The notes under the pieces are model-generated. The model made no database searches. It was not told the origin of the DNA and saw only the letters and a program-made list of their open reading frames with translations. This document shows positions 46,651 through 55,524 of a stretch of DNA of 62,361 nt, piece by piece. The stretch lies in assembly GCA_947491475.1 (NCBI GenBank), contig CANLKN010000005.1:1-62361 (forward strand), read 5' to 3'. Each line of letters starts with the position of its first letter. Position 1 is the stretch's first letter. The DNA is from Akkermansiaceae bacterium (GTDB lineage: Bacteria; Verrucomicrobiota; Verrucomicrobiia; Verrucomicrobiales; Akkermansiaceae). A program made the translations under genes and the position numbers.

Positions 46651-46920
46651 ATGAAAAAACGCAGAGCTATACCGCGTTGCACCGTTACGCTCTTTTCCGT
46701 CCTTTGTGGTTTTTTCAGCGCCTTCGCGCCTGTTCATTTGTCTGCCAGCCCGACCCAGGATTTCGTGCAATCCTATTCGTTCGACGGCCAAATGCAGCAA
46801 CCGCTTAACAAGGAGAACATTCTGGCCAAATTCGCCGATGGCATCGGCTTGCATGTTTATGGGGAGGAGGATCCCGTTGCCGTGGTGCGGCGTTTCGCGG
46901 GCATGTCGGTTAAAACGTGA
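46651..46920 (+). CDS. Small secreted protein
   Basis: 89 residues. The signal MKKRRAIPRCTVTLFSVLCGFFSAFA then HLSASPTQDF; the mature part SYSFDGQMQQPLNKENILAKFADGIGLHVYGEEDPVAVVRRF has no recognised domain. The 3' end overlaps the converging glycosidase gene by 11 bases. Confidence 0.6.
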   Translation: MKKRRAIPRCTVTLFSVLCGFFSAFAPVHLSASPTQDFVQSYSFDGQMQQPLNKENILAKFADGIGLHVYGEEDPVAVVRRFAGMSVKT

Positions 46921-49528
46921 AATCGATCTTAATTGATGAGTCGGTCTTCAGGGTGATGCTTTGTTCCAACTCCATCTCCAAGCGCGTGCCGTCTTGCTTG
47001 TGAGAGCGGAGAGTCAGAGCCTTTCCGTCGAGGGTCAGGCGGATGTCGGCGGCCTGCTTGCCGTCGGGCACAGCGAGGATGATGGTTTTCACGTCGAGCG
47101 TGCCGAACCTGAGTGCGATGGTGGCCAGCTGCGACGAGGCCTTGCGGGTTTGCGTGAAAAGCCCCCAGCCTTTCGCGGCGGAGAAGAACGATGCATGGTC
47201 CTCCGGCTGCCAGACGGGTTGGAAGCCGATGGTTTGCCGCGGGCCGTCGTAGAGAAATCCCTGCAAGGCCAGCAGCACCGACCAACTGCTCAGCGGTCGG
47301 GCGTAGAATTTGCCACATTCGTCCTCTCCGAAGGGACTGCCTGTGCCGTTAACCGTGGAGTTGGAGTCCATGTGGACTTCCCCCTTGGCACGGTGGCGGC
47401 CATCATAGCGCTTGGAGATGGCCTGAACCATGTCCATGCCCTCTTTAACCATGCCATGTTGAATCATGGTTGCGGCCGCGGAATATTCAAAGCCGCTCAT
47501 GACTTCGTTGTAATAGAGGATCGTGTCCGCCGGAACGTCGCCTTGGTGGACAAACATCTGCCAGCCGGTGTCGCCGGTGCCGAGGAAGTCACGGAACGAC
47601 GGTTGGTAGCCCGTGCCGGTGTCAGTGTAGCGGTTGGTCGTGAAAATCTTTGACAACCCCGCGCGGGCGCGGTCGGCCGGATAGATGGGCCCGAGGTCGA
47701 GTTGGTTGGCCCACCATTGACCGAGCAACATGTCGATGGAGACGGCTTTTGCCATGACTTTGGTGTCGGGTAGGTTCTCGGGTTTCTCGATGTAATAGCC
47801 GAGTGAATCGTCCCAGAGTTGCGTGTTCTGGTTTTGGATTCCGGTTTCCCAGAGTTTGCGATAGCCAGCAGCGACATCGTCCTCGCCCATGATGGTTGCC
47901 ATCTTTTCGCCGGCCTTGAGGGCCGCCATGTAGAGCGACCCGATCCATGGCGAAGTGCCGGAGGTATTGCAATCGAGGGTGTTGTGGTAGGTGCCGGAAA
48001 TCATGCCATCCCGGTCCGGATCATGGGTTTCGATGGCGAAATCCATGGCCTTACGGGTGCGTGGCCAGGCGGTTTTGAGGTAGTCGTTATTTTCGGAAAT
48101 CAGGTGCTCGCGATAGACGCTGAGGATGTTTCCGAAATGGCCGTCGAAGGCGTTCAGGTCCTGGCCGTCACGAGCGGGAAGCAGGCCTTCGGGCGTTTGG
48201 GTGCGGAGGTCAATATCCCTGAGGAGGCGGCCCAGTTCCGGATAGAGGCGGGCATGGCCCTGGGCGTAGTGGAGCACATGCTTGCAGTTGCCCAACCACA
48301 CCGGCTTGTCGGAGGTGCTTTCCCAAATGCCGAAGTAGCCGTCTTTGGTCCAGAAGGACGTCGGTGTTTTGAGAACGCTGAGGTTCGAGGTCATGCGGTC
48401 GAGCGCATAACGCGGGATATTGGAGGAATAGAACGTGTCGTGATAGAGCCGCGTGCTGGAATCGAGGTCGTCGAACTTTTCGGCGATGTAAGCGTCCACC
48501 TCTGCGGCGTTGGCCCACCAGTTTTCGTAGTGATTTCCTCCATTTTTGAAAAACCACTCGGGGGAATCCGGACGTCCAAAGTCGCCGCCGGGGATATGCC
48601 AGCTCAATACAAAGGTGATGGTTTTTTCGGTGCCGGGTTTGAGTTCGAAGGTGGTGGCCAAGGCCGCGTCCACGGTGGTTTGCGGTGCCGGGCTTTCGGC
48701 GATGACCTCCCCGGAAAGAGTGCCGTCTTTTTCAAAATCGGCAAAAAGAGAGGCTATGTCCTGCCATGAGGCGGTGGCGCTGACCGCGTCCGCATGAGCG
48801 GAGAGGTGCATGCTGCCTGCCGGACCGGTGAGGGCAATTCCGGTTCGGCCTTTTTCCGTGATCACCTTGTTCTGGTTTTTTCCGTAGCCGGGATTTTGTC
48901 TCAGGTTTTCGCCGATGATGGTGTCATAGCCGGAGAAGCCGACCGCATTCTGCTGGGTCGCGAGCAGGCTGACCTCAACCGGCGCGTCCGACGGATTGCT
49001 CACGCTGACCCGGAAAATCGCGACGGGGATCGCCGAATTTTTCAGATCCATCGGGATTAGCGGATTGTAAGCTTCAAGGGTCACTTGGACAGGCAGCGCC
49101 TCGTCCTTGAAGCGATACCAGCCGAAAGGATACTCGCCCGAAAAGGTCAGGCTTTGCATCGGGGCAAACGGGCCAACCGCCTTGGTTTGCAGAGCCCGCA
49201 CCTGGGTCGAGTCACCGGTCTTGGTGCGGATGGCGAAGAAGCTGTTGGGCACGATGCCGCTGCCTTCGGGTTGGGCAAAATTGCCGAAGATCTGCCATCG
49301 TGCGCGTTCCGCGTGGCCATTCATCCGGATCACGCTGCCGCCGACGGCACCGATGGGGAAATCAACACCAGTCAGATATTGGTCCTGATAGACCGCCGGG
49401 GGATCGGCTTTTTTCCTGGCCTCATAAAGGCTTTCGGCTGCCGCGTTGGGATTCGGGAAGCAGAGGAGAAGTGCGAGGCACGCGGGCAGGCGGAGGAAAT
49501 ATGCTGAGGATGAATTCCGGTATTTCAT
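46910..49528 (-). CDS. GH116-like secreted glycoside hydrolase (glucosylceramidase family)
   Basis: 872 residues. Signal peptide in the first 31 residues (LRLPACLALLLCFPNPNAAA). The N-terminal beta-sandwich resembles the non-lysosomal glucosylceramidase pattern (FPIGAVGGSVIRMNG and RWQIFGNF), followed by FVLSWHIPGG. The helical-barrel half has GIWESTSDKPVWLGNCKHVLHYAQGHARLYPELGRLLRDI, DRDGMISGTYHNTLDCN and TSPWIGSLYMAALKAGEKMA, which match the catalytic domain. It is probably periplasmic or extracellular, cleaving beta-glucosides or xylosides; the substrate is unclear. Confidence 0.8.
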   Translation of the reverse strand: MKYRNSSSAYFLRLPACLALLLCFPNPNAAAESLYEARKKADPPAVYQDQYLTGVDFPIGAVGGSVIRMNGHAERARWQIFGNFAQPEGSGIVPNSFFAIRTKTGDSTQVRALQTKAVGPFAPMQSLTFSGEYPFGWYRFKDEALPVQVTLEAYNPLIPMDLKNSAIPVAIFRVSVSNPSDAPVEVSLLATQQNAVGFSGYDTIIGENLRQNPGYGKNQNKVITEKGRTGIALTGPAGSMHLSAHADAVSATASWQDIASLFADFEKDGTLSGEVIAESPAPQTTVDAALATTFELKPGTEKTITFVLSWHIPGGDFGRPDSPEWFFKNGGNHYENWWANAAEVDAYIAEKFDDLDSSTRLYHDTFYSSNIPRYALDRMTSNLSVLKTPTSFWTKDGYFGIWESTSDKPVWLGNCKHVLHYAQGHARLYPELGRLLRDIDLRTQTPEGLLPARDGQDLNAFDGHFGNILSVYREHLISENNDYLKTAWPRTRKAMDFAIETHDPDRDGMISGTYHNTLDCNTSGTSPWIGSLYMAALKAGEKMATIMGEDDVAAGYRKLWETGIQNQNTQLWDDSLGYYIEKPENLPDTKVMAKAVSIDMLLGQWWANQLDLGPIYPADRARAGLSKIFTTNRYTDTGTGYQPSFRDFLGTGDTGWQMFVHQGDVPADTILYYNEVMSGFEYSAAATMIQHGMVKEGMDMVQAISKRYDGRHRAKGEVHMDSNSTVNGTGSPFGEDECGKFYARPLSSWSVLLALQGFLYDGPRQTIGFQPVWQPEDHASFFSAAKGWGLFTQTRKASSQLATIALRFGTLDVKTIILAVPDGKQAADIRLTLDGKALTLRSHKQDGTRLEMELEQSITLKTDSSIKIDFTF

Positions 49529-49685
49529 GTGTGGAAATAGCTGTCGAGGGGTTACTGCTCACAGATTACCCGGTCTTTCAGTATTCGCTGGAATCTTCCG
49601 AAAAAGCCCAAGCTGCCTGATAGGCTCCAGTGCGCTGGGTTTCGAGCTGACGGAGCAGGTCGTTGAGCAGGGAGGAGGCTCCGAA

Positions 49686-49702
49686 ACAGCCAGGATGGCT
49701 GT
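49686..49702 (-). terminator. Possible terminator after cysK
   Basis: ACAGCCA and TGGCTGT form a perfect 7-bp stem with a 3-base loop, 12 bases past the cysK stop on the minus strand; a T6 run lies on its plus-strand side. Confidence 0.4.
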
Positions 49703-49713
49703 AGTGCATTTTT

Positions 49714-50673
49714 TCAAATCTCGTGAACCGCGAGCTGGATCACTTCCTCGCGCATCCGATCGGCGAGCGGCGTGGAGAGATAGCGCTCGGTGGAGGAGCA
49801 ACCGATGGTGACGATGCGCTTGCCCTTGAACTCCGGGCGCTTTGCCACCTGCATGGCGGCCCAGACGTTGGCACCGGTGGAGATGCCGGCGGGAAGGCCC
49901 TCCTGCTGGGCGAGTGCCTGGGCGGTGGCGAAGGCGTCCTCGTTGGTGACTTGAATGATCTCGTCGATCACATCGACGTTGAGGTTTTTCGGAATGAAAC
50001 CGGCACCGATGCCTTGGATCATGTGCGGGCCGGGGGCGCCGCCGGAAATCACCGGACTGGCGGCGGGCTCGACGGCAAAAATCTGAATGGCACAGCGCGA
50101 TTTCAGCACTTCCGAAACTCCGGTAAGCGTGCCACCGGTGCCGACACCGGCGACGAAGGCGTCGATCTGGCCATCGGTATCGCGCCAGATTTCCTCGGCG
50201 GTGGTTTCGCGGTGGACCTGCGGGTTGGCGGGATTGTCGAACTGGCCGGGGCCGAACGAGCCGGGTGTTTCATCGAGCAGTTTTTTCGCCATGGCGATGG
50301 CACCATTCATGCCGCGGGCGCGGGGGGTTAGAACGATTTCAGCACCCAGCATGCGCAGCAGCACACGGCGCTCGATGGACATGCTCTCGGGCATGGTCAG
50401 GATGCAGCGGTAACCTTTGGCGCGGGCGATGAAAGCAAGCGCGATGCCGGTGTTTCCCGAGGTTGGCTCGATGATCAGGCCGCCAGGCTTGAGCGAGCCG
50501 TCTTTTTCCGCCGCTTCGATCATTGCCTTGCCGATGCGGTCCTTCACGCTGAAGAGCGGGTTGAAAAACTCCGCTTTCACGCAGATTTCGGCATCAAGTC
50601 CGGCGGTGACGTGATTGAGGCGGATGAGCGGAGTGTTACCCACCGTGGCGGCCATGTTTTCGGAGATAGGCAT
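49714..50673 (-). CDS. cysK: Cysteine synthase (O-acetylserine sulfhydrylase)
   Basis: 319 residues. PLP lysine in [15 protein letters not shown] (about residue 42), [27 protein letters not shown] (phosphate loop) and [16 protein letters not shown]. Uses sulfide from the sulfite reductase encoded upstream in the run to make cysteine. The ATG at 50673 is chosen over an upstream in-frame start to give [19 protein letters not shown]. It is separated from cysH by the nuclease-like gene. Confidence 0.97.
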   Translation of the reverse strand: MPISENMAATVGNTPLIRLNHVTAGLDAEICVKAEFFNPLFSVKDRIGKAMIEAAEKDGSLKPGGLIIEPTSGNTGIALAFIARAKGYRCILTMPESMSIERRVLLRMLGAEIVLTPRARGMNGAIAMAKKLLDETPGSFGPGQFDNPANPQVHRETTAEEIWRDTDGQIDAFVAGVGTGGTLTGVSEVLKSRCAIQIFAVEPAASPVISGGAPGPHMIQGIGAGFIPKNLNVDVIDEIIQVTNEDAFATAQALAQQEGLPAGISTGANVWAAMQVAKRPEFKGKRIVTIGCSSTERYLSTPLADRMREEVIQLAVHEI

Positions 50674-50723
50674 GATGTTTGGTATCAGGTTCGCGGGATT
50701 GTGGCGAGGACGGTGCCGCAGAG

Positions 50724-52760
50724 TCAAGGGCGGTCGCGCTCGAAGCGCAAGCGCAGGAAGCGCGGGAGCGCCGGATCCGGCCCGAATGGATCACGGGCTC
50801 GCAAGGTCTCGATAGGACCATAATTCAGAATTTCCAGCGGAATGGGTTTCCAATTCGCCAGATTTTCCGTGACCTCGGCGAAATAAAGAATCCCCGGCAG
50901 ACCTTCGGGGCGCGTAAAGGTGATGGAAAATCCGATGCTATCCAAAACACCGGGCAGTGCCGCGGTGAACTGCCGTGGATGAGTTCCCAGCGCATACTCC
51001 GCCAGGTTGGACAATCCATCGGAATCGGCGTCCTCCAGATCGAGAGCCATACCCGCCGCTTGCTCGGGCGCGGTGAAATACGTGTTTTTCCACAAAGCCC
51101 ACTGATCAGGCGCGATGACCAGCGTGGCGGTGCCTTCGCCCTGATAGTTCGGATCCGTGATCGTGGCAGTGATGGCATATCTTCCCGCCGCGATGGGCGC
51201 GGTGGGAGAACCTGCGTAGGATACCAGAAACCGGAGACCAGCGGGAGTGGTGCTCACCGTCACAGGTTTCGGCATGCCGTCGTAGGTCTGATTCAGATTC
51301 GTCAGACTGATGGACGCGGACGCGGGGTTGATGGTGACGCTGGAGGTATCGGAAAACGCCCCGCTGCTGGCGGTGATCACATACGGGCCTCCAGCAGTGG
51401 CCGCGGTGAAGACTCCGGCCGCGTCAATCGTGCCACCGCCGCCCGCCGACCAGGTGAACGAACCGGACATCGTCTGGTTGAATTGGTCGCGCAGGGTGGC
51501 AGCGAAAGCCTGGGTCGCATTCACGACGAGCGTGGCGGACGGAGGATCCAGCGTAAGGCTTCCGGCCGTCTGGACGACGCGGATTCTCACCGAACTGGTG
51601 GCGCTCAGACCCTGCGCGTCCAGAGCCGTGGCCGTGAGCGTGTAGTTTCCAATAGCCTGAAAACTGGCGCTGCAGTTTTTCGCGGCATTGGTGCCGTTCA
51701 CTGAGAACGTCACCGGGTTCACCGGACCGGCGGTCTTGCTCCAGGTGTATTTCAGAGCCCCCTCCCCCGCATCATCCGTAGCCAAGACGGACACGCCGAC
51801 CGATTTGCCGCGCACGATTTCATACACATCCGGGTCCGCCACCGTTTCCGTGGACGAACTGTTTGCGGCATTCACGATCAGCGGCGCGGCATTTGTCGGG
51901 ATCAGGAACGCGCGCATGACGGCCATATGCTGCATGCCGGATGCACCGCTGTCTCTCTGTTGGATCGGCGACACCGCCGAGAGCGGCGAATAGTCCCGGC
52001 TGTCGAAGACCAGTCCGTTTGGGAACGAGTTCGCGCCGATGACCAGTGTCGTCTTGCGGGCGTTGAGCTCCGCATCCGGGATCACCCAGTCGTAGGGGTT
52101 GTCCCGGGCGCTGTTGGTGTCGCCGTCGCCCGATTGATCGACCGGCCACGGGCTGCCCGTCACGAAAATCGGGGATAAGGTGCGGATGCAGGCTTCTGTC
52201 CTGCTGTAAGTGTTGAAATCGCCGCCGATCACGAGGTAATCGGCCGCCGGTATCTGGGCGTTGTTGATGTAGGAGATGAGCTTCGAAGCCTGATTGTTCC
52301 GCTGTGAAGAGTCGCCGCTCGATGCCTTCAGGTGCACGCTGATGGCCCACAGGTCCTTGTCACCTGGGATGTCGATTTTCGCCCACACAAAATCGCGATC
52401 GGTCAGGGTGTTGTCATCCCACTCGCCTGACTCGAGGATCGGATAGCGGCTGACGATTCCGTTGGGGATGCCGTTGCCCGCCTCGCGGAAATAGGAAAAC
52501 GACGTGCCGAAATTCGCATCCACCCACGCCCGGAAGTTCGCTTGTGTATTGTCGAGATAGTTCATTTCCTGCACCAGCGCGATGTCGGGATCCAGTCCTT
52601 GGAAAATGCGGTTGCCCTCTCCAAGATCGTAGTTCTGGCCGTTTCCGCTGGTTGTATTCGCCGCCATGATGCGGATGGTTTCATCCGCCCGGACACAGGA
52701 GGAGGTGAATACCGCAGCAAAACACAGCGTGAACAGAAACTGAATCAAACGGGCGGGCAT
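50724..52760 (-). CDS. Secreted endonuclease/exonuclease/phosphatase-family protein with Ig-like and MBG domains
   Basis: 678 residues. Signal [22 protein letters not shown]; the Cys may be lipidated. EEP domain (about 26-320): [22 protein letters not shown] (metal Glu), [23 protein letters not shown] and a late [10 protein letters not shown] His. Then Ig-like domains (about 340-520), an MBG-like domain [21 protein letters not shown] and a tail with [19 protein letters not shown], common in Verrucomicrobial secreted proteins. It interrupts the sulfur genes and is likely for extracellular nucleic acid or phosphoester cleavage. Confidence 0.88.
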   Translation of the reverse strand: MPARLIQFLFTLCFAAVFTSSCVRADETIRIMAANTTSGNGQNYDLGEGNRIFQGLDPDIALVQEMNYLDNTQANFRAWVDANFGTSFSYFREAGNGIPNGIVSRYPILESGEWDDNTLTDRDFVWAKIDIPGDKDLWAISVHLKASSGDSSQRNNQASKLISYINNAQIPAADYLVIGGDFNTYSRTEACIRTLSPIFVTGSPWPVDQSGDGDTNSARDNPYDWVIPDAELNARKTTLVIGANSFPNGLVFDSRDYSPLSAVSPIQQRDSGASGMQHMAVMRAFLIPTNAAPLIVNAANSSSTETVADPDVYEIVRGKSVGVSVLATDDAGEGALKYTWSKTAGPVNPVTFSVNGTNAAKNCSASFQAIGNYTLTATALDAQGLSATSSVRIRVVQTAGSLTLDPPSATLVVNATQAFAATLRDQFNQTMSGSFTWSAGGGGTIDAAGVFTAATAGGPYVITASSGAFSDTSSVTINPASASISLTNLNQTYDGMPKPVTVSTTPAGLRFLVSYAGSPTAPIAAGRYAITATITDPNYQGEGTATLVIAPDQWALWKNTYFTAPEQAAGMALDLEDADSDGLSNLAEYALGTHPRQFTAALPGVLDSIGFSITFTRPEGLPGILYFAEVTENLANWKPIPLEILNYGPIETLRARDPFGPDPALPRFLRLRFERDRP

Positions 52761-52837
52761 GAACGGCTGGAATCCATCGTCAGAATTCAAGCCATGCAAC
52801 CGCAATTTTTCCAACGCCAACCTGCGGGGGGCACCAT

Positions 52838-53578
52838 TCAGATCTGGAAATCCGCGCCGCCTGACGCGAGGTGCAGGCCGCACTCGTATTTTTCGCCGTT
52901 GAAGCGTGAGAGTTCGGCCTCTTCCTTGGTCGCGGGTTTGGTGCTGTGCCAGTCGCCCATGGTGAGATACCCTTGCTCGGCGAGCGGATGGCGGGGCAGA
53001 TCGTGCTGGTTGAAATAAAGGTCCACCTGGATGTCGGCCCAATCGAGGATGGGATAGGCTTTGAGGGTTTTCTTCTGGCGCTCGACGAAGGGGCGGTCGC
53101 TGCGGGTGCTGGACTGCGAGCGGCGCAGGCCGCTGAGCCAGACGTCGGCACCGAGTTCACGCAGGGCGCGGTTCATCGGTTCGATCTTGGTGAACATGGC
53201 ATAACGGTCCATGTCCTCATGGCCGCCTTCCCATAGCCTGCCCCAGATCGCCTCCATGCGGGCGGCGGTGAAGGACGGTTGATAGATCCGCAGATCGAGT
53301 TTTTCCAACAGACCGGAGAGTTGCTCGATGTAGCGGTAGGTTTCGGGAAACAGATAGCCGGTATCGATGAAAACAATCGGGATTTTCGGCGCGTGCTCGT
53401 GGATCAAGTGAAGCATCACCGCAGCCTGGAGGCCGAAGCTGGTGGTGGCGACGAGACGGTCACCCAGGCGCTCGTGCAGCAGGCGGATGCGCTCGCCGGC
53501 GCGCAGCGATGCGACTTCCGCGGAGAGTGCCTGCGGATCGAAATCGGGATCCGCATGGAATTTGAGGACGGTGGACAT
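52838..53578 (-). CDS. cysH: Phosphoadenylylsulfate reductase
   Basis: 246 residues. TTSFGLQAAVMLHLI (nucleotide-binding), FIDTGYLFPETYRYI, LSGLRRSQSSTRS, and the catalytic Cys in YECGLH near the C-terminus. The APS-reductase CC...C iron-sulfur motif is absent: the equivalent region reads FTKIEPMNRAL, as in E. coli CysH, so PAPS is the expected substrate. This implies an APS kinase elsewhere in the genome; none is in the window. Confidence 0.93.
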   Translation of the reverse strand: MSTVLKFHADPDFDPQALSAEVASLRAGERIRLLHERLGDRLVATTSFGLQAAVMLHLIHEHAPKIPIVFIDTGYLFPETYRYIEQLSGLLEKLDLRIYQPSFTAARMEAIWGRLWEGGHEDMDRYAMFTKIEPMNRALRELGADVWLSGLRRSQSSTRSDRPFVERQKKTLKAYPILDWADIQVDLYFNQHDLPRHPLAEQGYLTMGDWHSTKPATKEEAELSRFNGEKYECGLHLASGGADFQI

Positions 53579-53601
53579 GGAAGGTGAATTGCGGCTTTTT
53601 T

Positions 53602-53748
53602 ACCACAGATTACACAGATTACGCAGATTGGATTTTTGTGTTTGTGGCAGCGGTTTGCAACCGCCATGCCTTGTCTGAATTTGTTAGACCGGCTTGGCGG
53701 ATTCAATTTATCACCGGAAACATCTGAGTAATCTGTGCAATCTGTGGT
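53602..53748. repeat. Inverted repeat element between cysI and cysH
   Basis: The left arm CCACAGATTACACAGATTAC continuing to 53629 and the right arm (53721-53747) are complementary at 24 of 27 positions. Units are 9-base CACAGATTA. Inside lies a small palindrome GGCAGCGGTTTGCAACCGCC (near 53647-53666) and a TTGTTAGA motif (53681-53688). Confidence 0.9.
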
Positions 53749-53763
53749 TTGAAATGCAGTTTG

Positions 53764-55485
53764 TTAGCGAGCGTATGCTTCAGATAGAATGTTCTGGTGG
53801 AAGTCTTTTCCTTGGACGGTGGCGTTCACATATCCGGTGCGAATGCAGAAATCACCGAAGCGCTCGCCATCATTGCGCTCGCGGGCATAGCGGGCGATGA
53901 TGGGCGCGAGCAGCGGCTTGATGTCCTCCGCCTTGACGCTTTCGCGGTAGAGTTTGGACAAACGCTGGCCGGCAAATCCACCGCCGAGATAAACATTATA
54001 TTTTCCCGGAGCACGACCGACGAAGGCGATCTCCGCGATGTAGGGGCGGGCGCAGCCGTTCGGGCAGCCGGTCATGCGGATGGTGATGGCATCGTGGCGC
54101 AGGCCGTTTTCCTCGATGACCTCCTCCAGCTCTGTTAGAAGATCCGGCAGGTAGCGCTCGGCCTCGGCGAGTGACAGGCCGCAGGTGGGCAGGGCGACGC
54201 AGGCCAGCGAGTTGAGACGCAGCGCGCTTTTCAAGTGGCTGTCCTTGATGCCGTATTGTTCCAACAACTTTTCGATCTCCGGGCGCTTGGCGGGCGAGAT
54301 GTTGGCGATGATGAGGTTTTGGTTGGCGGTGAGGCGGAAGTCGCCATCGTGGATTTTCGCGATCTCACGCAGGCCGGTGAGAAGCGGGTAGTCGGCGGTG
54401 TCCTGCACGCGGCCGCCCTGGACGAAGAGCGTGAGGTGCGAGTTGCCATTGGCGTCGTCCACCCAGCCGAAGCGGTCGCCGTTGTCGTCGAACTTGAACT
54501 CACGCACGGGCCCGAGTTCGTAGCCGAGGTATTCGTTGAGCTTGGCGAGAATCCATTCAGCGCCGTGATCGTCCACGGTGTATTTGAAGCGCGAGTGCTT
54601 GCGGTCGGTGCGGTCGCCGAAATCGCGCTGCACCAGCACCACTTTTTCCGCGACATCGACCACCTGGTCCACGGTGCAGAAACCGATCACATCGGCGAGG
54701 CGCGGATAGGTCTTCTCGTTGTTGTGGGTGGAGCCCATGCCACCGCCGACGGCGACATTGAAACCAAGGAGTTTGCCGTCCTCAACAATGGCGATGAAGG
54801 AAAGGCAGTTGGCGAAGATGTCCACGTCGTTGGACGGCGGGACGGCGATGGTGATCTTGAATTTGCGCGGCAGATAGGTCTTGCCGTAGATCGGCTCGAC
54901 CTCTTCCTCGCTGGTTTCGATCTTTTCGCCATCGAGCCAGATCTCATGATAGGCGCGGGTCTGTGGCGTGAGGTGATCGGAAATTCCCTGAGCCACCTTG
55001 AGCACCTCGGCGTGCACTTCTGATAGATAAGGATTCGGATTGCACATCACGTTGCGGTTCACATCACCGCAGGCGGCGATGGTGTCCATGGCGCACTGGT
55101 TGATCTCCTTGATGGTGCGCTTGAGATTGCTCTTGATCACCCCGTGGAACTGGAAGGCCTGGCGGGTGGTGAGCTTGATGGTGCTGTTGGCGAACTGCGT
55201 GGCGAGGCGGTCGGTTTCCAGCCACTGCGCGGGAGTGGCGACACCGCCCGGCACGCGGATGCGGATCATGAACGAGTAGGCCTTTTCCAGCTTGTTCTTG
55301 CGGCGGTCGGCGCGCAGGTCGCGGTCGTCCTGCTGATAGGTGCCGTGGAATTTGAGCAACTGCTGGTCGTCCTCGGACATCGCGCCGGTGGATTGGTCGG
55401 CCAGCCCTTCGGCGATAGTGCCGCGCAGGTAGTTGCTGCGCGTCTTGATGTGTTCGTTGGCGGAGAGTTTCTTTTCTTCGGACAT
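53764..55485 (-). CDS. cysI: Sulfite reductase hemoprotein subunit
   Basis: 573 residues. Two-fold repeated nitrite/sulfite reductase fold; siroheme and 4Fe-4S cysteines in [18 protein letters not shown] and [34 protein letters not shown] in the first half. Reduces sulfite to sulfide with electrons from the flavoprotein encoded upstream. Its TAA stop overlaps a TTGTTAGC motif. Gaps on both sides hold repeat elements. Confidence 0.97.
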   Translation of the reverse strand: MSEEKKLSANEHIKTRSNYLRGTIAEGLADQSTGAMSEDDQQLLKFHGTYQQDDRDLRADRRKNKLEKAYSFMIRIRVPGGVATPAQWLETDRLATQFANSTIKLTTRQAFQFHGVIKSNLKRTIKEINQCAMDTIAACGDVNRNVMCNPNPYLSEVHAEVLKVAQGISDHLTPQTRAYHEIWLDGEKIETSEEEVEPIYGKTYLPRKFKITIAVPPSNDVDIFANCLSFIAIVEDGKLLGFNVAVGGGMGSTHNNEKTYPRLADVIGFCTVDQVVDVAEKVVLVQRDFGDRTDRKHSRFKYTVDDHGAEWILAKLNEYLGYELGPVREFKFDDNGDRFGWVDDANGNSHLTLFVQGGRVQDTADYPLLTGLREIAKIHDGDFRLTANQNLIIANISPAKRPEIEKLLEQYGIKDSHLKSALRLNSLACVALPTCGLSLAEAERYLPDLLTELEEVIEENGLRHDAITIRMTGCPNGCARPYIAEIAFVGRAPGKYNVYLGGGFAGQRLSKLYRESVKAEDIKPLLAPIIARYARERNDGERFGDFCIRTGYVNATVQGKDFHQNILSEAYAR

Positions 55486-55494
55486 GGAAAGAGG

Positions 55495-55522
55495 GATTTG
55501 AAATGTGAGATTTGAGATTTGG
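55495..55522. repeat. Single heptad-repeat arm between cysJ and cysI
   Basis: Four consecutive heptamers GATTTGA, AATGTGA, GATTTGA, GATTTGG end two bases before the cysJ stop codon. No complementary arm is present, so this may be a decayed or half element of the same class. Confidence 0.7.
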
Positions 55523-55524
55523 AA

